64,000 bases of DNA. It comes from Thermogladius calderae 1633 (GTDB lineage Archaea > Thermoproteota > Thermoprotei_A > Sulfolobales > Desulfurococcaceae). The notes beneath the pieces were generated by a model. That model saw nothing but the letters and a program-made list of their open reading frames with translations. It did no database searches and had not been told where the DNA came from. This document shows positions 51,716-60,933 of this stretch, piece by piece. The stretch is from positions 124,001 through 188,000 of the forward strand of contig NC_017954.1 in NCBI RefSeq assembly GCF_000264495.1, read 5' to 3'. The translations under genes were made by a program, and so were the position numbers. Each line of letters starts with the position of its first letter. Position 1 is the stretch's first letter.

Positions 51716-53271
51716 ATACCATCCTTATACACAATACTGAAATGCGTGTTTAAGTGATCGATTTCGTCCATTAACTGGTTAATCGACATGTCCAGCCTGT
51801 ACGTGTTCATCGCCCTATAGAATATAGCTACGTAACTGCAGGCCGATACCTCGCTCGGCGTTATCACGGGGCTTAAGTACGTAATCGGTGCATTAACGCC
51901 GTACAGCCAGTAATAGAACCAGAGGAGCTCGTGAACGCCGGAGGCGCATATTGCTGTGTTAGAGCTCACGTGCGTCGCTATGAATGACGCCTCGGCAATG
52001 TCGTGAACAGTGGGGAAGGCTATTGGTGAAAAGCCCCACTTAACCGCTGGTGACAATGCAATCAGTAAAATACCAATGACTGTCGCAAACATCCTAAACC
52101 ACTTACCTTGCATCCCCATTATCACTAACACGGGTAGTGCAGATAGTACATAGAGTGTATATGGTACCATGCCCCACCTACTCATAACCAATGCCATAGC
52201 CTGCAAAGCCGCAAGCAAGAAGTAGAGTAGCACCCATGGACGTGCATCAGCATTGAAGCTTCTTTGCCTAGCCCTAGCAAGGTGTGTCAAATATACTAGA
52301 GACGACGCAAGGCCCAATAAAAAGCCTAAAAACACGGTTAACTCCCTTACGTAGTTGTAAATCTTCATTACGGGGTTTACGGCTGGCACTACTAATGAGG
52401 GTACGGGGTTTACTGGCGACTCTAACATAGCCATCAACTGCATTATAAGGGATGCCATGCTACCCGATATGTATAGGATCAGGTTAACAGTGAACCACGT
52501 CGTTAATGCTACAATTGCTGTGACTAGGAATCCCCTGCCGAATACCGCGACTACCATGAGCATAATAGGTGCCATGAGAGACGTCGGGTCGGATATTAAA
52601 TAGGCGAGGAATACTACGAGGATAACCACGGCGCTTGTTACAGAGATACCGCGCCGGCTGTCATGGCCCCGCAACCTATTATAGAGGAACACCGTAAAGA
52701 GTACTAGGTAAGCCCACGCGAACGGGGTTCTACCGTATAGTATCGGGTTAAGCATTGAACCGAGAACGATTAATGCCACTATAATTAGGTCCCACGTGGT
52801 CCTACGGCGTAGTGCCAGTAATGGGGTTACGTATAGAATCGGTAGTGCGGACTGGACAGTCACAACACCCCAGAACGGTTTAAGCCCCATCACCGAGGTG
52901 AGAACTGTAGTGAAGTACGCGTGACCTAGCGATGACGGTTCACCCTGTATCGGTTCAACATGGCCAGTAATCAAGCCGCTAAGGGCTTCTGCCACGAACC
53001 CCAGCTGGTCGTTGTATAGGGGCATGGAACTCACGTAGATTATGTATGGTGTATCGAGGACAAGGAACCATAGAAGTAATATTAGGACTACGGTTTCCGT
53101 AAAAACATCTCTGTAACACAGCAGTACCAGTATTAGTGAGATCGCGATGAGTGATAATACATATATCGGGTCTCCGTATAGGAAGAAGGGGCTCTGCGTA
53201 ACAACGTCAATACTTAACGCGGATAATGACTTTATTGACGCTAAAGTAAGCGCTATGGCAATTCCTACCAA
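51694..53271 (-). CDS. Polytopic membrane protein, possible GT-C glycosyltransferase
   Basis: A 525-residue protein with about 12-13 hydrophobic segments. The stretch SMPLYNDQLGFVAEAL after the third or fourth TM segment carries an acidic residue in an outside loop, and GHAYFTTVLTSVMGLKPFW follows, a layout reminiscent of GT-C/PMT-type enzymes using lipid-linked sugars. No flippase or polymerase signature is recognisable. Placed between GT4 genes in the operon (22-base overlap downstream, 22-base gap upstream), it may transfer sugars on the outer membrane face or polymerise the glycan. Confidence 0.55.
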   Translation of the reverse strand: MVGIAIALTLASIKSLSALSIDVVTQSPFFLYGDPIYVLSLIAISLILVLLCYRDVFTETVVLILLLWFLVLDTPYIIYVSSMPLYNDQLGFVAEALSGLITGHVEPIQGEPSSLGHAYFTTVLTSVMGLKPFWGVVTVQSALPILYVTPLLALRRRTTWDLIIVALIVLGSMLNPILYGRTPFAWAYLVLFTVFLYNRLRGHDSRRGISVTSAVVILVVFLAYLISDPTSLMAPIMLMVVAVFGRGFLVTAIVALTTWFTVNLILYISGSMASLIMQLMAMLESPVNPVPSLVVPAVNPVMKIYNYVRELTVFLGFLLGLASSLVYLTHLARARQRSFNADARPWVLLYFLLAALQAMALVMSRWGMVPYTLYVLSALPVLVIMGMQGKWFRMFATVIGILLIALSPAVKWGFSPIAFPTVHDIAEASFIATHVSSNTAICASGVHELLWFYYWLYGVNAPITYLSPVITPSEVSACSYVAIFYRAMNTYRLDMSINQLMDEIDHLNTHFSIVYKDGIWGLWLR

Positions 53272-53293
53272 TAGGGCGTCGAGGATCGCCGGT

Positions 53294-54340
53294 TTACTGC
53301 TTAGTATCCTCGTTACTGAGCACCTCCTCGTAGAGCTTCACGTACTCTCTAGCCACTGAGTCCCAGCCAAATCTTTGGGCGTAGTTAATGCCCTTCCTGG
53401 AGTACTCCTGCCAATTCCTCAAAATCTCATCAACAGCCTCAAGCAAGGACTTTGAATCCCTGAAGAACAGCCCTGCCCCTGAATTAATTATGTGCTCCCT
53501 CCTAGCATCATCCCTATCCCATGCTATTACCGGTATTCCTGAGGCAAAGGCTTCAAGTATTGGTAATCCAAAGCTTTCCCACCTTGATGTTAGCAGATAG
53601 ACATCAGCATTGGCATACCATTTAGGTAACTCTTCATAGGGTAGGAAATCTAGGTCTATTACATCTTTCTTTACGCTATTCGGTAGTCTCTCAGCCTTAG
53701 ATAGATTCCTAACTATTAACTTAGCCTCTGGATACTTCCGTTTAATGGCCATAAATGACCTGAGTAATATATCTGAACCTTTAAACCTATTATACGAGGT
53801 AATATTGATTATAGTTGGGTATCCAGGTTTCTTAGTATCTTTACTCGGTTTAAATAACGTTAAGTCGATACCATTCGGTATCAGTATTGAATTAAGGTTA
53901 TACATATTTTTAAGCTGATTCCGCACATACATACTTATTGCTGTGGTCACTGGTTTGTACTTTCTAAAGATTAATTTATAGCCTATATTATTTATGTATA
54001 TATGAATTAGTTTATTAAATACACCAGGGACAACCCATATTGGTGGGAAACCATGAGATGTAAATACTACATTAGTTAACCTAGCCTTAGCAACTATACT
54101 CAGGTATGGATACGATTGATGTATGTGAATTATATCAAAGTGCTTAGCCTCCCGTAAGAACTCCCTAGGCGTGAGCTTAACTAGGTTGACATAGTCTGAT
54201 GGTTCAGCCCTGATAACCCTGGTCGCCACCGTAACCTCAACACCATACCTAGGCAGGTACTTGCTCAAGTTATCGACTACCGTCTTAAACCCGCCGACCT
54301 CGTAGTAACCGAGTCCCATCAAAACCCTTATCATGACCAC
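53294..54340 (-). CDS. GT4 glycosyltransferase
   Basis: A 348-residue GT-B enzyme with the classical N-terminus GLGYYEVGGFKTVVDNLSKYL, HIHQSYPYLS, IPNGIDLTLFKP, and SRWESFGLPILEAFASGIPVIAWD (EX7E). Its coding sequence is among the most AT-rich in the window, with TTA, ATA and AAT frequent, unlike genes outside the island. Overlaps the GT2 upstream by ten bases. Confidence 0.85.
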   Translation of the reverse strand: MVMIRVLMGLGYYEVGGFKTVVDNLSKYLPRYGVEVTVATRVIRAEPSDYVNLVKLTPREFLREAKHFDIIHIHQSYPYLSIVAKARLTNVVFTSHGFPPIWVVPGVFNKLIHIYINNIGYKLIFRKYKPVTTAISMYVRNQLKNMYNLNSILIPNGIDLTLFKPSKDTKKPGYPTIINITSYNRFKGSDILLRSFMAIKRKYPEAKLIVRNLSKAERLPNSVKKDVIDLDFLPYEELPKWYANADVYLLTSRWESFGLPILEAFASGIPVIAWDRDDARREHIINSGAGLFFRDSKSLLEAVDEILRNWQEYSRKGINYAQRFGWDSVAREYVKLYEEVLSNEDTKQ

Positions 54341-55344
54341 GAGAAAGAAATATGACTAAACTTAGTGTAGTAGTAATATATCAGTCTCTTCGCGAGTGTG
54401 GGGTTTAACAAGTACGTGAGGCCAAAAATGGCTGTCCCTAAATACCTAGCTGAGGGCCTATTACCAATTATATAGTTAGTCAACGGCTTTACCAACCACG
54501 CACCCCAATCGCTAAAGACTCCTCCTATAATCGATGCCTCGTCGTAGTTGGTATATTTTGCTAACCACTTATCCAGTAACCCGGCTGTTACGACTAAGGC
54601 ATGCCTAGCTAGTGCGTGCCTAATGGAGTTCTTCACAGCACGCCTAAAGCGTGTCTCAGGATCTTCGACAAAGCGGACACTACTAGCGCTTGTACTACTT
54701 AGTCTAAACAGCGTTAGCCTCTCCGGGCTGTGCAGGATTGTCCCCTCGCTCGAAAGGGCCAGCAGGTAAAGTAGTACATCGACGGCATCCGGAAAAAGCC
54801 TGATCACATTAACAAATCTCTTAATGAAATCCCTCCTAACAGCCATTGAACTATTCCTAAGGCCTAGTGACCAACCATACTTAGCGAATATCGCTTTCTT
54901 CTCATTGGCAGACTCCGCCCTGACGAACTCGTTAACGTTTGAATGCTCAATCAGTTTATCAAATATGGGCTTTCCATTCTTGTCAATTGCGGCCACATTA
55001 TGGTGAAAGTAAATCAGTTTCTCATCATTAGAGAACACATCATAAATGCGAACAAGCTTAGTTGGCATGTAAATATCGTCATCCTCAAGAAATGCGACAA
55101 CCTCGCCCTCCGCTTCTTCAATACCTCTCGCAAGTTTTAAGCCTATTGATGCGGCATCAAGCTCGATTACCTTACCCCTGCTTTGCTCGATTAATCTATC
55201 GACTTCGGGATCTTTGAAATTCTTAACCACAATTATTTCATAAAGACCTTTATCTAGGGTCTGATTAAGAACAGACCTAACAGCATGTTTAAGGAACTCA
55301 CGCCTATTATAAGCAGTGATGATAACACTAATGAACGGACTCAT
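54331..55344 (-). CDS. GT2 glycosyltransferase
   Basis: A 337-residue GT-A enzyme: VIITAYNRREFL at the N-terminus, IIVVKNF, then the metal motif in VAFLEDDDIYMPTKL, and a long C-terminal part with amphipathic helices. It belongs to the operon, with a ten-base overlap to the following GT4. Strongly AT-rich codons. Acceptor and sugar unknown. Confidence 0.83.
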   Translation of the reverse strand: MSPFISVIITAYNRREFLKHAVRSVLNQTLDKGLYEIIVVKNFKDPEVDRLIEQSRGKVIELDAASIGLKLARGIEEAEGEVVAFLEDDDIYMPTKLVRIYDVFSNDEKLIYFHHNVAAIDKNGKPIFDKLIEHSNVNEFVRAESANEKKAIFAKYGWSLGLRNSSMAVRRDFIKRFVNVIRLFPDAVDVLLYLLALSSEGTILHSPERLTLFRLSSTSASSVRFVEDPETRFRRAVKNSIRHALARHALVVTAGLLDKWLAKYTNYDEASIIGGVFSDWGAWLVKPLTNYIIGNRPSARYLGTAIFGLTYLLNPTLAKRLIYYYYTKFSHISFSWS

Positions 55345-55408
55345 TGATGAGAGAGCACAACACTCCTAAAGAATCCCTACTATTAAACTTAGACCCGAAA
55401 CCCAACGG

Positions 55409-56539
55409 TCACCTAGCTGTGTAAATGTTTAGTAGCTTACTCACTATCTCATCCCAGGTAAACACTGATTTCCTACCCTCCATCCCCAACCTTACACTTA
55501 ACTCCCTATCTTGCACTAATGCTATCATAGCTTCAGCAAGCGCTTTGGGGTCTCCGGGCGGTACTAGAAGCCCGTTAACCATGTGCTTAACCCTATACGG
55601 TATTTCGCCCACCGCTGATGCTATTACTGGTTTTTCCCTAGCCCACGCCTCCGTTATTGCTAGAGAGAAGACCTCAACATGATCGCTCACGCTTGGTAGG
55701 GTTAGGGCTATTGATGCATCGATGGCCCCGACCTTAGTATCTTCATCGACAAAGCCCGTGAATAAGACTTTATCGCTAATGCCGAGCTTATCGGCTAGTT
55801 CCCTATATGGCCTTTGGTCACCTGGCCCCGCTATAACCGCCTTCAGACTGGGCTCCTTCTTGGTGGCTATTGCCAAGGCCCTTATGAGCACGTCAATGCC
55901 TTTTAGCTTATGGAGCCTCCCCACGTAGACTATTAAGGGGCCCTGTATACCAAATTTTCGCCTAAACTCCACAGCCATGTTAGGCTTCCTGAGGAGCCCC
56001 TCATCAACGCCGTCAGGCACATACTCTGCCTCTATGCCGTACCTATTCCTTAATATCTCCATGTCCCTGAAGCTTTTAACAAGCCTAACGTCACTAGCCT
56101 CAATAGCCTTCCTGACACTCCACCTGCCGTAGTATGGTGCCAATAATCTAATTAACCTACTTGGGTGGTCGTTAAACGAGTCAACAGCCATGAAGTGAAT
56201 CACGGTCCTGGCACCAAGCCTCTTGGCTTCCCTAATCATCTCGACTGTAAATAGGCTGTTCTGGCTATGCCCATGAACAACATCTGCATCCCTCAAAATG
56301 CCCCTAGGCACCTCCAGTGGGTAGGTTAAGTCTGGGTAACCTAGCCTAATTGACTTAACCCTATGAATATGGACACCGTTAATAACCTCCTCCCTAGGCC
56401 TACCCTCAGCACCATAGGTGCTTGTCACCACGTGAACCTCGTGGCCGAGCCTAGCCATGCCCTCAGCCAGCGCCTTGACCACGTTTTCCAAGCCACCAAT
56501 CACGGGCCAGTAGTGATGGTGAACGTGGATTATCTTCAT
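55409..56539 (-). CDS. GT4 glycosyltransferase
   Basis: A 376-residue GT-B enzyme: HHHYWPVIGGLENVVKALAEGMARLGHEVHVVTS at the N-terminus, YVPDGVDEGLLRKP, VYVGRLHKLKGIDVLI, and SVSDHVEVFSLAITEAWAREKPVIASAVGEIP at the donor site, then the C-terminal WDEIVSKLLNIY helix. Complete. It starts 15 bases after the GT2 gene with the ATA start. Confidence 0.87.
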   Translation of the reverse strand: MKIIHVHHHYWPVIGGLENVVKALAEGMARLGHEVHVVTSTYGAEGRPREEVINGVHIHRVKSIRLGYPDLTYPLEVPRGILRDADVVHGHSQNSLFTVEMIREAKRLGARTVIHFMAVDSFNDHPSRLIRLLAPYYGRWSVRKAIEASDVRLVKSFRDMEILRNRYGIEAEYVPDGVDEGLLRKPNMAVEFRRKFGIQGPLIVYVGRLHKLKGIDVLIRALAIATKKEPSLKAVIAGPGDQRPYRELADKLGISDKVLFTGFVDEDTKVGAIDASIALTLPSVSDHVEVFSLAITEAWAREKPVIASAVGEIPYRVKHMVNGLLVPPGDPKALAEAMIALVQDRELSVRLGMEGRKSVFTWDEIVSKLLNIYTAR

Positions 56540-56554
56540 AGTGTTTTATACACT

Positions 56555-57217
56555 TTATGCTTCTCTTAGAAGATAGTTGAGCTCCCTTAGTAGTCCTCTA
56601 CGCTTGTAGCCTCTGGCGCTCACTAGTACTGTCTCGTTTATATCGAACTTGAAAATCTTTGAACCAAATCTCCTATAGGCGTCTTCGCCGAATTTGTAGT
56701 CTTCCGTCGCTAATGCTGCATTTATATCAAATTGGACGTAATCATATAATTCTCGAGTGTAGGCTATGAAGTGTCCTGTCGTTTTATGCGGTTTTCTGAA
56801 GTATTTATCGTAGTAATGAGCTGCTAAATTATACAGAGCATTAGCATCATAGTAATAATGCGAAACATGATAGATACCAAGCTTTTGTTTCATTAAGTTG
56901 ATCGCTGTTTTATAAAGTAAAAGTGGTGTTAATACAGTATCCGCATCAATTTGTGCTATTATTTCGCCTCTCGCCTCCAGCGAGCACATGTGCCTGGATA
57001 GGCCTAATTTACCTACGTGAGTATTTTCAATAATTTTTGCGCCGAACGTTTTTGCTATATCTCTTGTCCTATCACTCGATAAATTATCAACTACGATGAC
57101 TTCATATCTGGGATATATATTAATTCTCTGTATTGCAAAGAGTGCCTGCCCTATGTACCGTTCCTCATTTCTTGTTGGTATACAGATTGTGACTAGGGGT
57201 AATCTTTTAGCACTTAT
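56555..57217 (-). CDS. GT2 glycosyltransferase with apparent ATA start
   Basis: The GT2 frame reads SAKRLPLVTICIPTRNEERYIG, VIVVDNLSSDRT, and QIDADTVLTPL (the metal motif), then FGEDAYRRFG, 220 residues, complete at both ends by homology. Yet no ATG, GTG or TTG exists upstream of ATG 56989, which would delete the first 75 residues including the donor-binding strand. The natural position of the start has ATA (57215-57217), one base from ATG, two codons after an in-frame TAA (57221-57223). Either a non-canonical start, translational coupling, or a recent start-codon loss. Confidence 0.6.
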   Translation of the reverse strand: MSAKRLPLVTICIPTRNEERYIGQALFAIQRINIYPRYEVIVVDNLSSDRTRDIAKTFGAKIIENTHVGKLGLSRHMCSLEARGEIIAQIDADTVLTPLLLYKTAINLMKQKLGIYHVSHYYYDANALYNLAAHYYDKYFRKPHKTTGHFIAYTRELYDYVQFDINAALATEDYKFGEDAYRRFGSKIFKFDINETVLVSARGYKRRGLLRELNYLLREA

Positions 57218-57220
57218 TGG

Positions 57221-57349
57221 TTACACTTTCCCCTCTAAGGCATCCCTTATCTCGTGAAGTGCCCTATTGATTTTCAAGTTCATCTCCCTTAATTCAAGTA
57301 ATAAACGTCCAGATAGTGCATGCAGTAGGAATACGGTTAGTCTATCCAT
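57221..57349 (-). CDS. 42-residue ORF coupled to the GT genes
   Basis: ATG at 57347-57349 overlaps the stop of the GT4 gene as ATGGATAG, then 42 codons rich in Leu, Glu and Arg (LLHALSGRLLLELREMNLKINRALHEI), a predicted amphipathic helix, ending with TAA. The following GT2 frame is the same frame without a usual start. It may be a genuine tiny helical protein, a leader whose translation re-initiates the GT2, or the N-terminus of a fused protein cut by a mutation. Confidence 0.45.
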   Translation of the reverse strand: MDRLTVFLLHALSGRLLLELREMNLKINRALHEIRDALEGKV

Positions 57350-58469
57350 TGCTGATAAGCTTACTGTAGAGTTCTTCGTACTTAGGCAGTATTTTGTTCC
57401 ACACGTGTTTTTGCGCCCATTCCCTGGCTTGACCGCCGAGCCTCTTCCTTAGTTCCTCGTCGGTTAGTAGTGTGGTTATGGCTTCTCCGTACTTCTCTGG
57501 CTTGGGCTCCGCCCATAAGCTCGCCAGATTTGGTGGTGAGGCTTCCACTTGCCCACCGTTCCCCGTTATTATTGATGGTGTTCCGTGGATCCCAGCCTCA
57601 AGTAGCGTTATTCCAAACGGCTCGTACAGCGATGGTAGTGCGTAGACCGCGCTTTCAAGGTATAGTCTGTGTTTCAGCTCCTCACTTACCTCGCCCAAGT
57701 ACTGCACGCTTATGCCGTGCCTCTCTGCATAGTTTAGCATGCCGTGGATTAGGTCTTCGTCTGGCCCGGCGAGGGTTAGCTTAGCGCCCCTCACCTCCCT
57801 GATCACGTACTTCATCGCCTTGAGGAGTAGGGTTATGTTCTTCGACTTGCTTATCCTACCCAGGTAGAGGACCCGGTTCTCATCCTTGGCGCTACTATTA
57901 ACGTCGCATCTGTCCTCCTCGACGCCGTTTGGTATGACCTCAATCTTCCCTTCATCGAGGCCTAGTCCCTTGACAATGTTTGCTTCGTGCCTAGTCAGCG
58001 CTATGTACTTGTCGTAGGTCCTCAGGTAGTTTCTGCCAAACGTGTCCGCCAGCCTGTGGTACGCCCAGGTGGCTACGCCTAGTTGGTCGAGTTTGTGGAA
58101 TGGTGCGTGGCCGTGCAGCACCGCTTTGAACCCCATTTCCCTCCTTAGCTTGGCTACTTGGAACACGTGTGGGTGCCTCCAGACGTGTACGTGGACAATG
58201 TCGGGCTTTAGCGCCTTTATTATTTGGGGTAGTTCCGGGCTGTACGAGCCGTGGCTCCATGTTATAGCTGGCTTAAGCCTGATTACCTTGACGCCGTTTA
58301 TAACCTCCTCCCTAGGCAGTAAACCGATGCCGCCTACTCTAAGCCTATTGTAAGTCACCACATAGACCTCGTGGCCTCTGCCGGCCATGTACTCGGCTAC
58401 GTGCTTAACCACGTCCTCGACACCGCCGACCACGGGGTGGTAGAAGGGCGCTACGTAGACTATCTTCAT
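57342..58469 (-). CDS. GT4 glycosyltransferase
   Basis: First gene of the long operon, 375 residues. YVAPFYHPVVGGVEDVVKHVAEYMAGRGHEVYVVTYNRL at the N-terminus; VLYLGRISKSKNITLLLKAM; and PSLYEPFGITLLEAGIHGTPSIITGNGG with conserved Glu pair. The C-terminal helix WNKILPKYEELYSKL is complete. It is closest to the AT-rich island's right edge and somewhat less AT-rich than the genes downstream. Confidence 0.87.
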   Translation of the reverse strand: MKIVYVAPFYHPVVGGVEDVVKHVAEYMAGRGHEVYVVTYNRLRVGGIGLLPREEVINGVKVIRLKPAITWSHGSYSPELPQIIKALKPDIVHVHVWRHPHVFQVAKLRREMGFKAVLHGHAPFHKLDQLGVATWAYHRLADTFGRNYLRTYDKYIALTRHEANIVKGLGLDEGKIEVIPNGVEEDRCDVNSSAKDENRVLYLGRISKSKNITLLLKAMKYVIREVRGAKLTLAGPDEDLIHGMLNYAERHGISVQYLGEVSEELKHRLYLESAVYALPSLYEPFGITLLEAGIHGTPSIITGNGGQVEASPPNLASLWAEPKPEKYGEAITTLLTDEELRKRLGGQAREWAQKHVWNKILPKYEELYSKLISNG

Positions 58470-58497
58470 TTCCTCGCTAATACTACGATTCTCCTTG

Positions 58498-58815
58498 CTA
58501 GTGATGGTATTTTGAGAGTAGTTTGACTAGGTGTGCTAGCCCTTCGGGTTCTACTCCTAGTGCTCCTCCCACTTCGGCTACTGACAGGTGTTGCCTGAGT
58601 CCCTTGGCGTCAACGTACGCTAGATCATTTACTGTCGAGTAGTAGCTTCTGACTATCTCGAAGCCGTTTGCGGCGAGTAGTTCCTCCACATCGTTCTTCG
58701 TATACTCGCGTGCATGGTACCCGACTGTGGCTGTACACCCAGTAGCAGCTTCAGTCTCCTGAATAGGGGTTGCTGTCGAACCGTGTTTAGTAGTATAGCT
58801 AACCGGGTTAAGTGT
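58498..58815 (-). pseudogene. Remnant of a SAM methyltransferase with a frameshift
   Basis: The tail of a methyltransferase gene is visible in two frames. From about 58815 the frame of LAILLNTVRQQPLFRRLKLLLG can be read; near 58722 the sense passes to YHAREYTKNDVEELLAANGFEIV...YVDAKGLRQHLSVAEVGG, ending at 58498. The REYTxxDVEELLxxNGF pattern is typical of class I methyltransferase C-termini. The SAM-binding N-terminal half is gone, replaced by the GC-rich GT2 gene that ends at 58817. A GTG at 58689 could start a 63-residue stub without function. Confidence 0.6.
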
Positions 58816-58816
58816 T

Positions 58817-59941
58817 TCACGACTTTCCCTGCTTTCTCCACACTAGCTCCTTGGTCCACAGGTTTCTGACCATCGCTATTACTAGGAAGGCTTGTGTCGC
58901 AACCCACGCCCTGTAGGGCTTGTAGAGGAGTAGTAGTGCCCCCAGTGCCAGCGCGGCCGCGGGGAGTACCATGCCCGCTGCCGCCGATGCTGCGAGCAGC
59001 GCTGCTGCCGAGAGGAGTAGCCAGGGGTTCACCAGGTGGAGGTAGGCCTCCGCTAGGAGCACCGCCTTGAAGCGCCCCGGGGCCCTCGAGCCCCTCAGCC
59101 GCCTCAACGCCTTGGCGAAGCTCTGCACCAGGTGCTGGGCCCTCCTGGTCCTCCAGGCCGCGTAGCCCCTCCCCGGGACGTACTCCACGCAGGCGAGGCC
59201 GTCGGGCGTTATCGCCCTCAGCCCCGCGAGGGCGGCCGCTACCGCCGTGTAGCTGTCGTCCGCGCCGACGTCCGTGGGGAACCCGCCGATCTCCTCGAGA
59301 AACCCCCTCTTGAACGCCGCGAGCTCCCCGTGGAAGACGGGGGTTGACCAGGCCTTGCTCTCCGCGAGCCTGACGGTGTTGTAGAAGCCCCTGTAGGCCT
59401 CCTCCACCCCGGGCACAGTTCCGCCCCCCGGCAGCTTGAGGCAGGAAACCGCGGCCACCCTCTCGTCCGACAGCCACTTCACGGCCTCGCTCAGAGCGCT
59501 CCTCGGCCAGAGGGAGTCCGCGTCCGTCACCACCACGACCTCGCCCCTAGCCCGCCTCAGAGCCTCGTTGAGGGCGGGGGCCTTCCCCCTCCTGGCGGGC
59601 TCGACCACCACCTCCACCCTCAGGTCCCCGTGCCTCCCAGCCCACTCCCTAGCGGCCTCCGCGGTCCCGTCGCCGCTCGCGCCGTCGACCACCAGCACCT
59701 CCAGCAGCTCCCTCGGGTAGTCCTGCTCGTAGACGTTCTCCAGCTTGCCCTCTATCAACCCCCTCTCCATGTACGTCGGGACGACGACCGTCACCCGGGG
59801 CCTGTAGCCCGGGTCAAGCCTCAGGCCCCATGGCCGGCCGAGCCACCTCGCCTTCAGGTAGGCGTAGTAGGCCAGGGGGAAGGCGAAGTGGGCCAGGGAG
59901 AGGGCAAGGCCCGCCGCGCCGAGGGCGTCTACCAGCCCCAT
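58817..59941 (-). CDS. Membrane-bound GT2 glycosyltransferase (cellulose-synthase-like)
   Basis: A 374-residue processive-type GT2. An N-terminal TM helix is followed by VVVPTYMERGLIEGKL, VVDGASGDGT, VVVTDADSLWP (metal motif), GELAAFKRGFLEEIGGFP, and WRTRRAQHLVQ in the place of QxxRW, then three C-terminal TM helices. It could glycosylate or export a lipid-linked polymer. Very GC-rich, in contrast to the island that ends beside it. Confidence 0.8.
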   Translation of the reverse strand: MGLVDALGAAGLALSLAHFAFPLAYYAYLKARWLGRPWGLRLDPGYRPRVTVVVPTYMERGLIEGKLENVYEQDYPRELLEVLVVDGASGDGTAEAAREWAGRHGDLRVEVVVEPARRGKAPALNEALRRARGEVVVVTDADSLWPRSALSEAVKWLSDERVAAVSCLKLPGGGTVPGVEEAYRGFYNTVRLAESKAWSTPVFHGELAAFKRGFLEEIGGFPTDVGADDSYTAVAAALAGLRAITPDGLACVEYVPGRGYAAWRTRRAQHLVQSFAKALRRLRGSRAPGRFKAVLLAEAYLHLVNPWLLLSAAALLAASAAAGMVLPAAALALGALLLLYKPYRAWVATQAFLVIAMVRNLWTKELVWRKQGKS

Positions 59942-59954
59942 GGACTCCCGCGGG

Positions 59955-60365
59955 CTACCCCTCGCCCCCGCGGCCCCCAGCGCTCTCCCCGTGCTCCTCG
60001 TTGGGGGCCTCCAGCTCCACCACCTCCCCCCTCCCCACGGCCTCGGCCACCTCCTCGATCGACAGCAGCCTGCCGGGTGCCCGCCTAGGGGCTAGCACCC
60101 TGAAGCCCCTCTCCCTCAGGAGGCTGAACGCGCCGGGGCCCACCTCGCTGACGACGACCGCGTCGACGCCCCTCCTCGCCAGCTCCTCGACTATGGCCCT
60201 AGCCCTCCCGTACCCCTCCCTCCCCAGCCCCGGGTTCTCGAAGACCTCGACTACCCTGTAGCCCCCCTCGCCGACCTCCACCACCGCGAAGTGCCTCGCT
60301 CTCCCGAAGTGCGGGGACAGGAGCAGCCCCCTGCCGGTCTTGACTACAGGCGAGGCGAACCTCAT
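59955..60365 (-). CDS. Dinitrogenase iron-molybdenum cofactor domain protein (NifX/NafY-like)
   Basis: A 136-residue protein of the DiNase fold. RFASPVVKTGRGLLLSPHFGRARHFAVVEV, VVEVFENPG and the RRGVDAVVVSEVGPGAFSLLRERGFRVL pattern match the NifX/NafY/NifB C-terminal domain family. Archaea without nitrogenase often carry such proteins, perhaps handling Fe-S or molybdenum/tungsten clusters (role uncertain). The acidic Gly-rich tail is poorly conserved. It follows the hypothetical gene upstream by five bases, so they are co-transcribed. Confidence 0.8.
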   Translation of the reverse strand: MRFASPVVKTGRGLLLSPHFGRARHFAVVEVGEGGYRVVEVFENPGLGREGYGRARAIVEELARRGVDAVVVSEVGPGAFSLLRERGFRVLAPRRAPGRLLSIEEVAEAVGRGEVVELEAPNEEHGESAGGRGGEG

Positions 60366-60369
60366 ACCC

Positions 60370-60828
60370 CTACCCGTAGAACCTGTAGACGGTGGGTAGG
60401 TTGAGGTAGAATATGCCCAGGGTTAGCAGCCTCGAGGCCTTGGACACCAGCTCCCCCAGCCTGCCCCAGCCCTCGGCCAAGGCGACTATAGCCCCGTAGA
60501 AGAGGGCCCTACCCCTGAGCGTGTAGAGCTCTATCTCGAGGAAGACCTCCCTCAGGACCGCCCTGAGCGTGGGGGACTTGACCACCCCCCACCTCCTCAG
60601 GGCTAGCAGGAGGCCCCGGCTATGCGCCGGCAGCCTCCTCCAGGCGCCGTGGCGGAGGGCCTTCCTGAAGTACTTCTCGACCACGGAGCCGTCCACTCTC
60701 TCCGGCAGCAGAACCCTCGCCACAACCTCTCTAGCCCTATACTCCACCTCCCTACTGAGGCCCTCGACCGCCCTCTTCAGAAGGCCCTCCGCCACGAGTG
60801 TCATGAGGTAGGACACCAGGCAAGACAT
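60370..60828 (-). CDS. Hypothetical helical protein
   Basis: A 152-residue, mainly helical protein, basic, with two hydrophobic stretches (residues 1-14 and near the C-terminus, LLTLGIFYLNLP) that are weak membrane candidates. I do not recognise it. Start ATG 60828 is chosen because the minus-strand TATA box CTTTTTATC (60846-60854) is just 20-25 bases upstream, so the longer frame to 60906 lies before transcription begins. Leaderless. Pairs with the DiNase-domain gene downstream. Confidence 0.6.
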   Translation of the reverse strand: MSCLVSYLMTLVAEGLLKRAVEGLSREVEYRAREVVARVLLPERVDGSVVEKYFRKALRHGAWRRLPAHSRGLLLALRRWGVVKSPTLRAVLREVFLEIELYTLRGRALFYGAIVALAEGWGRLGELVSKASRLLTLGIFYLNLPTVYRFYG

Positions 60829-60933
60829 CTTGATGGAGGCGGCGAGATAAAAAGCTTTCACTGGAAGCGGGGGGCCCCCTAACTTTCGCCCCACCGGCCC
60901 CCTCAACAGCCGGCCTTAGGGTAGGGTGGTCTA

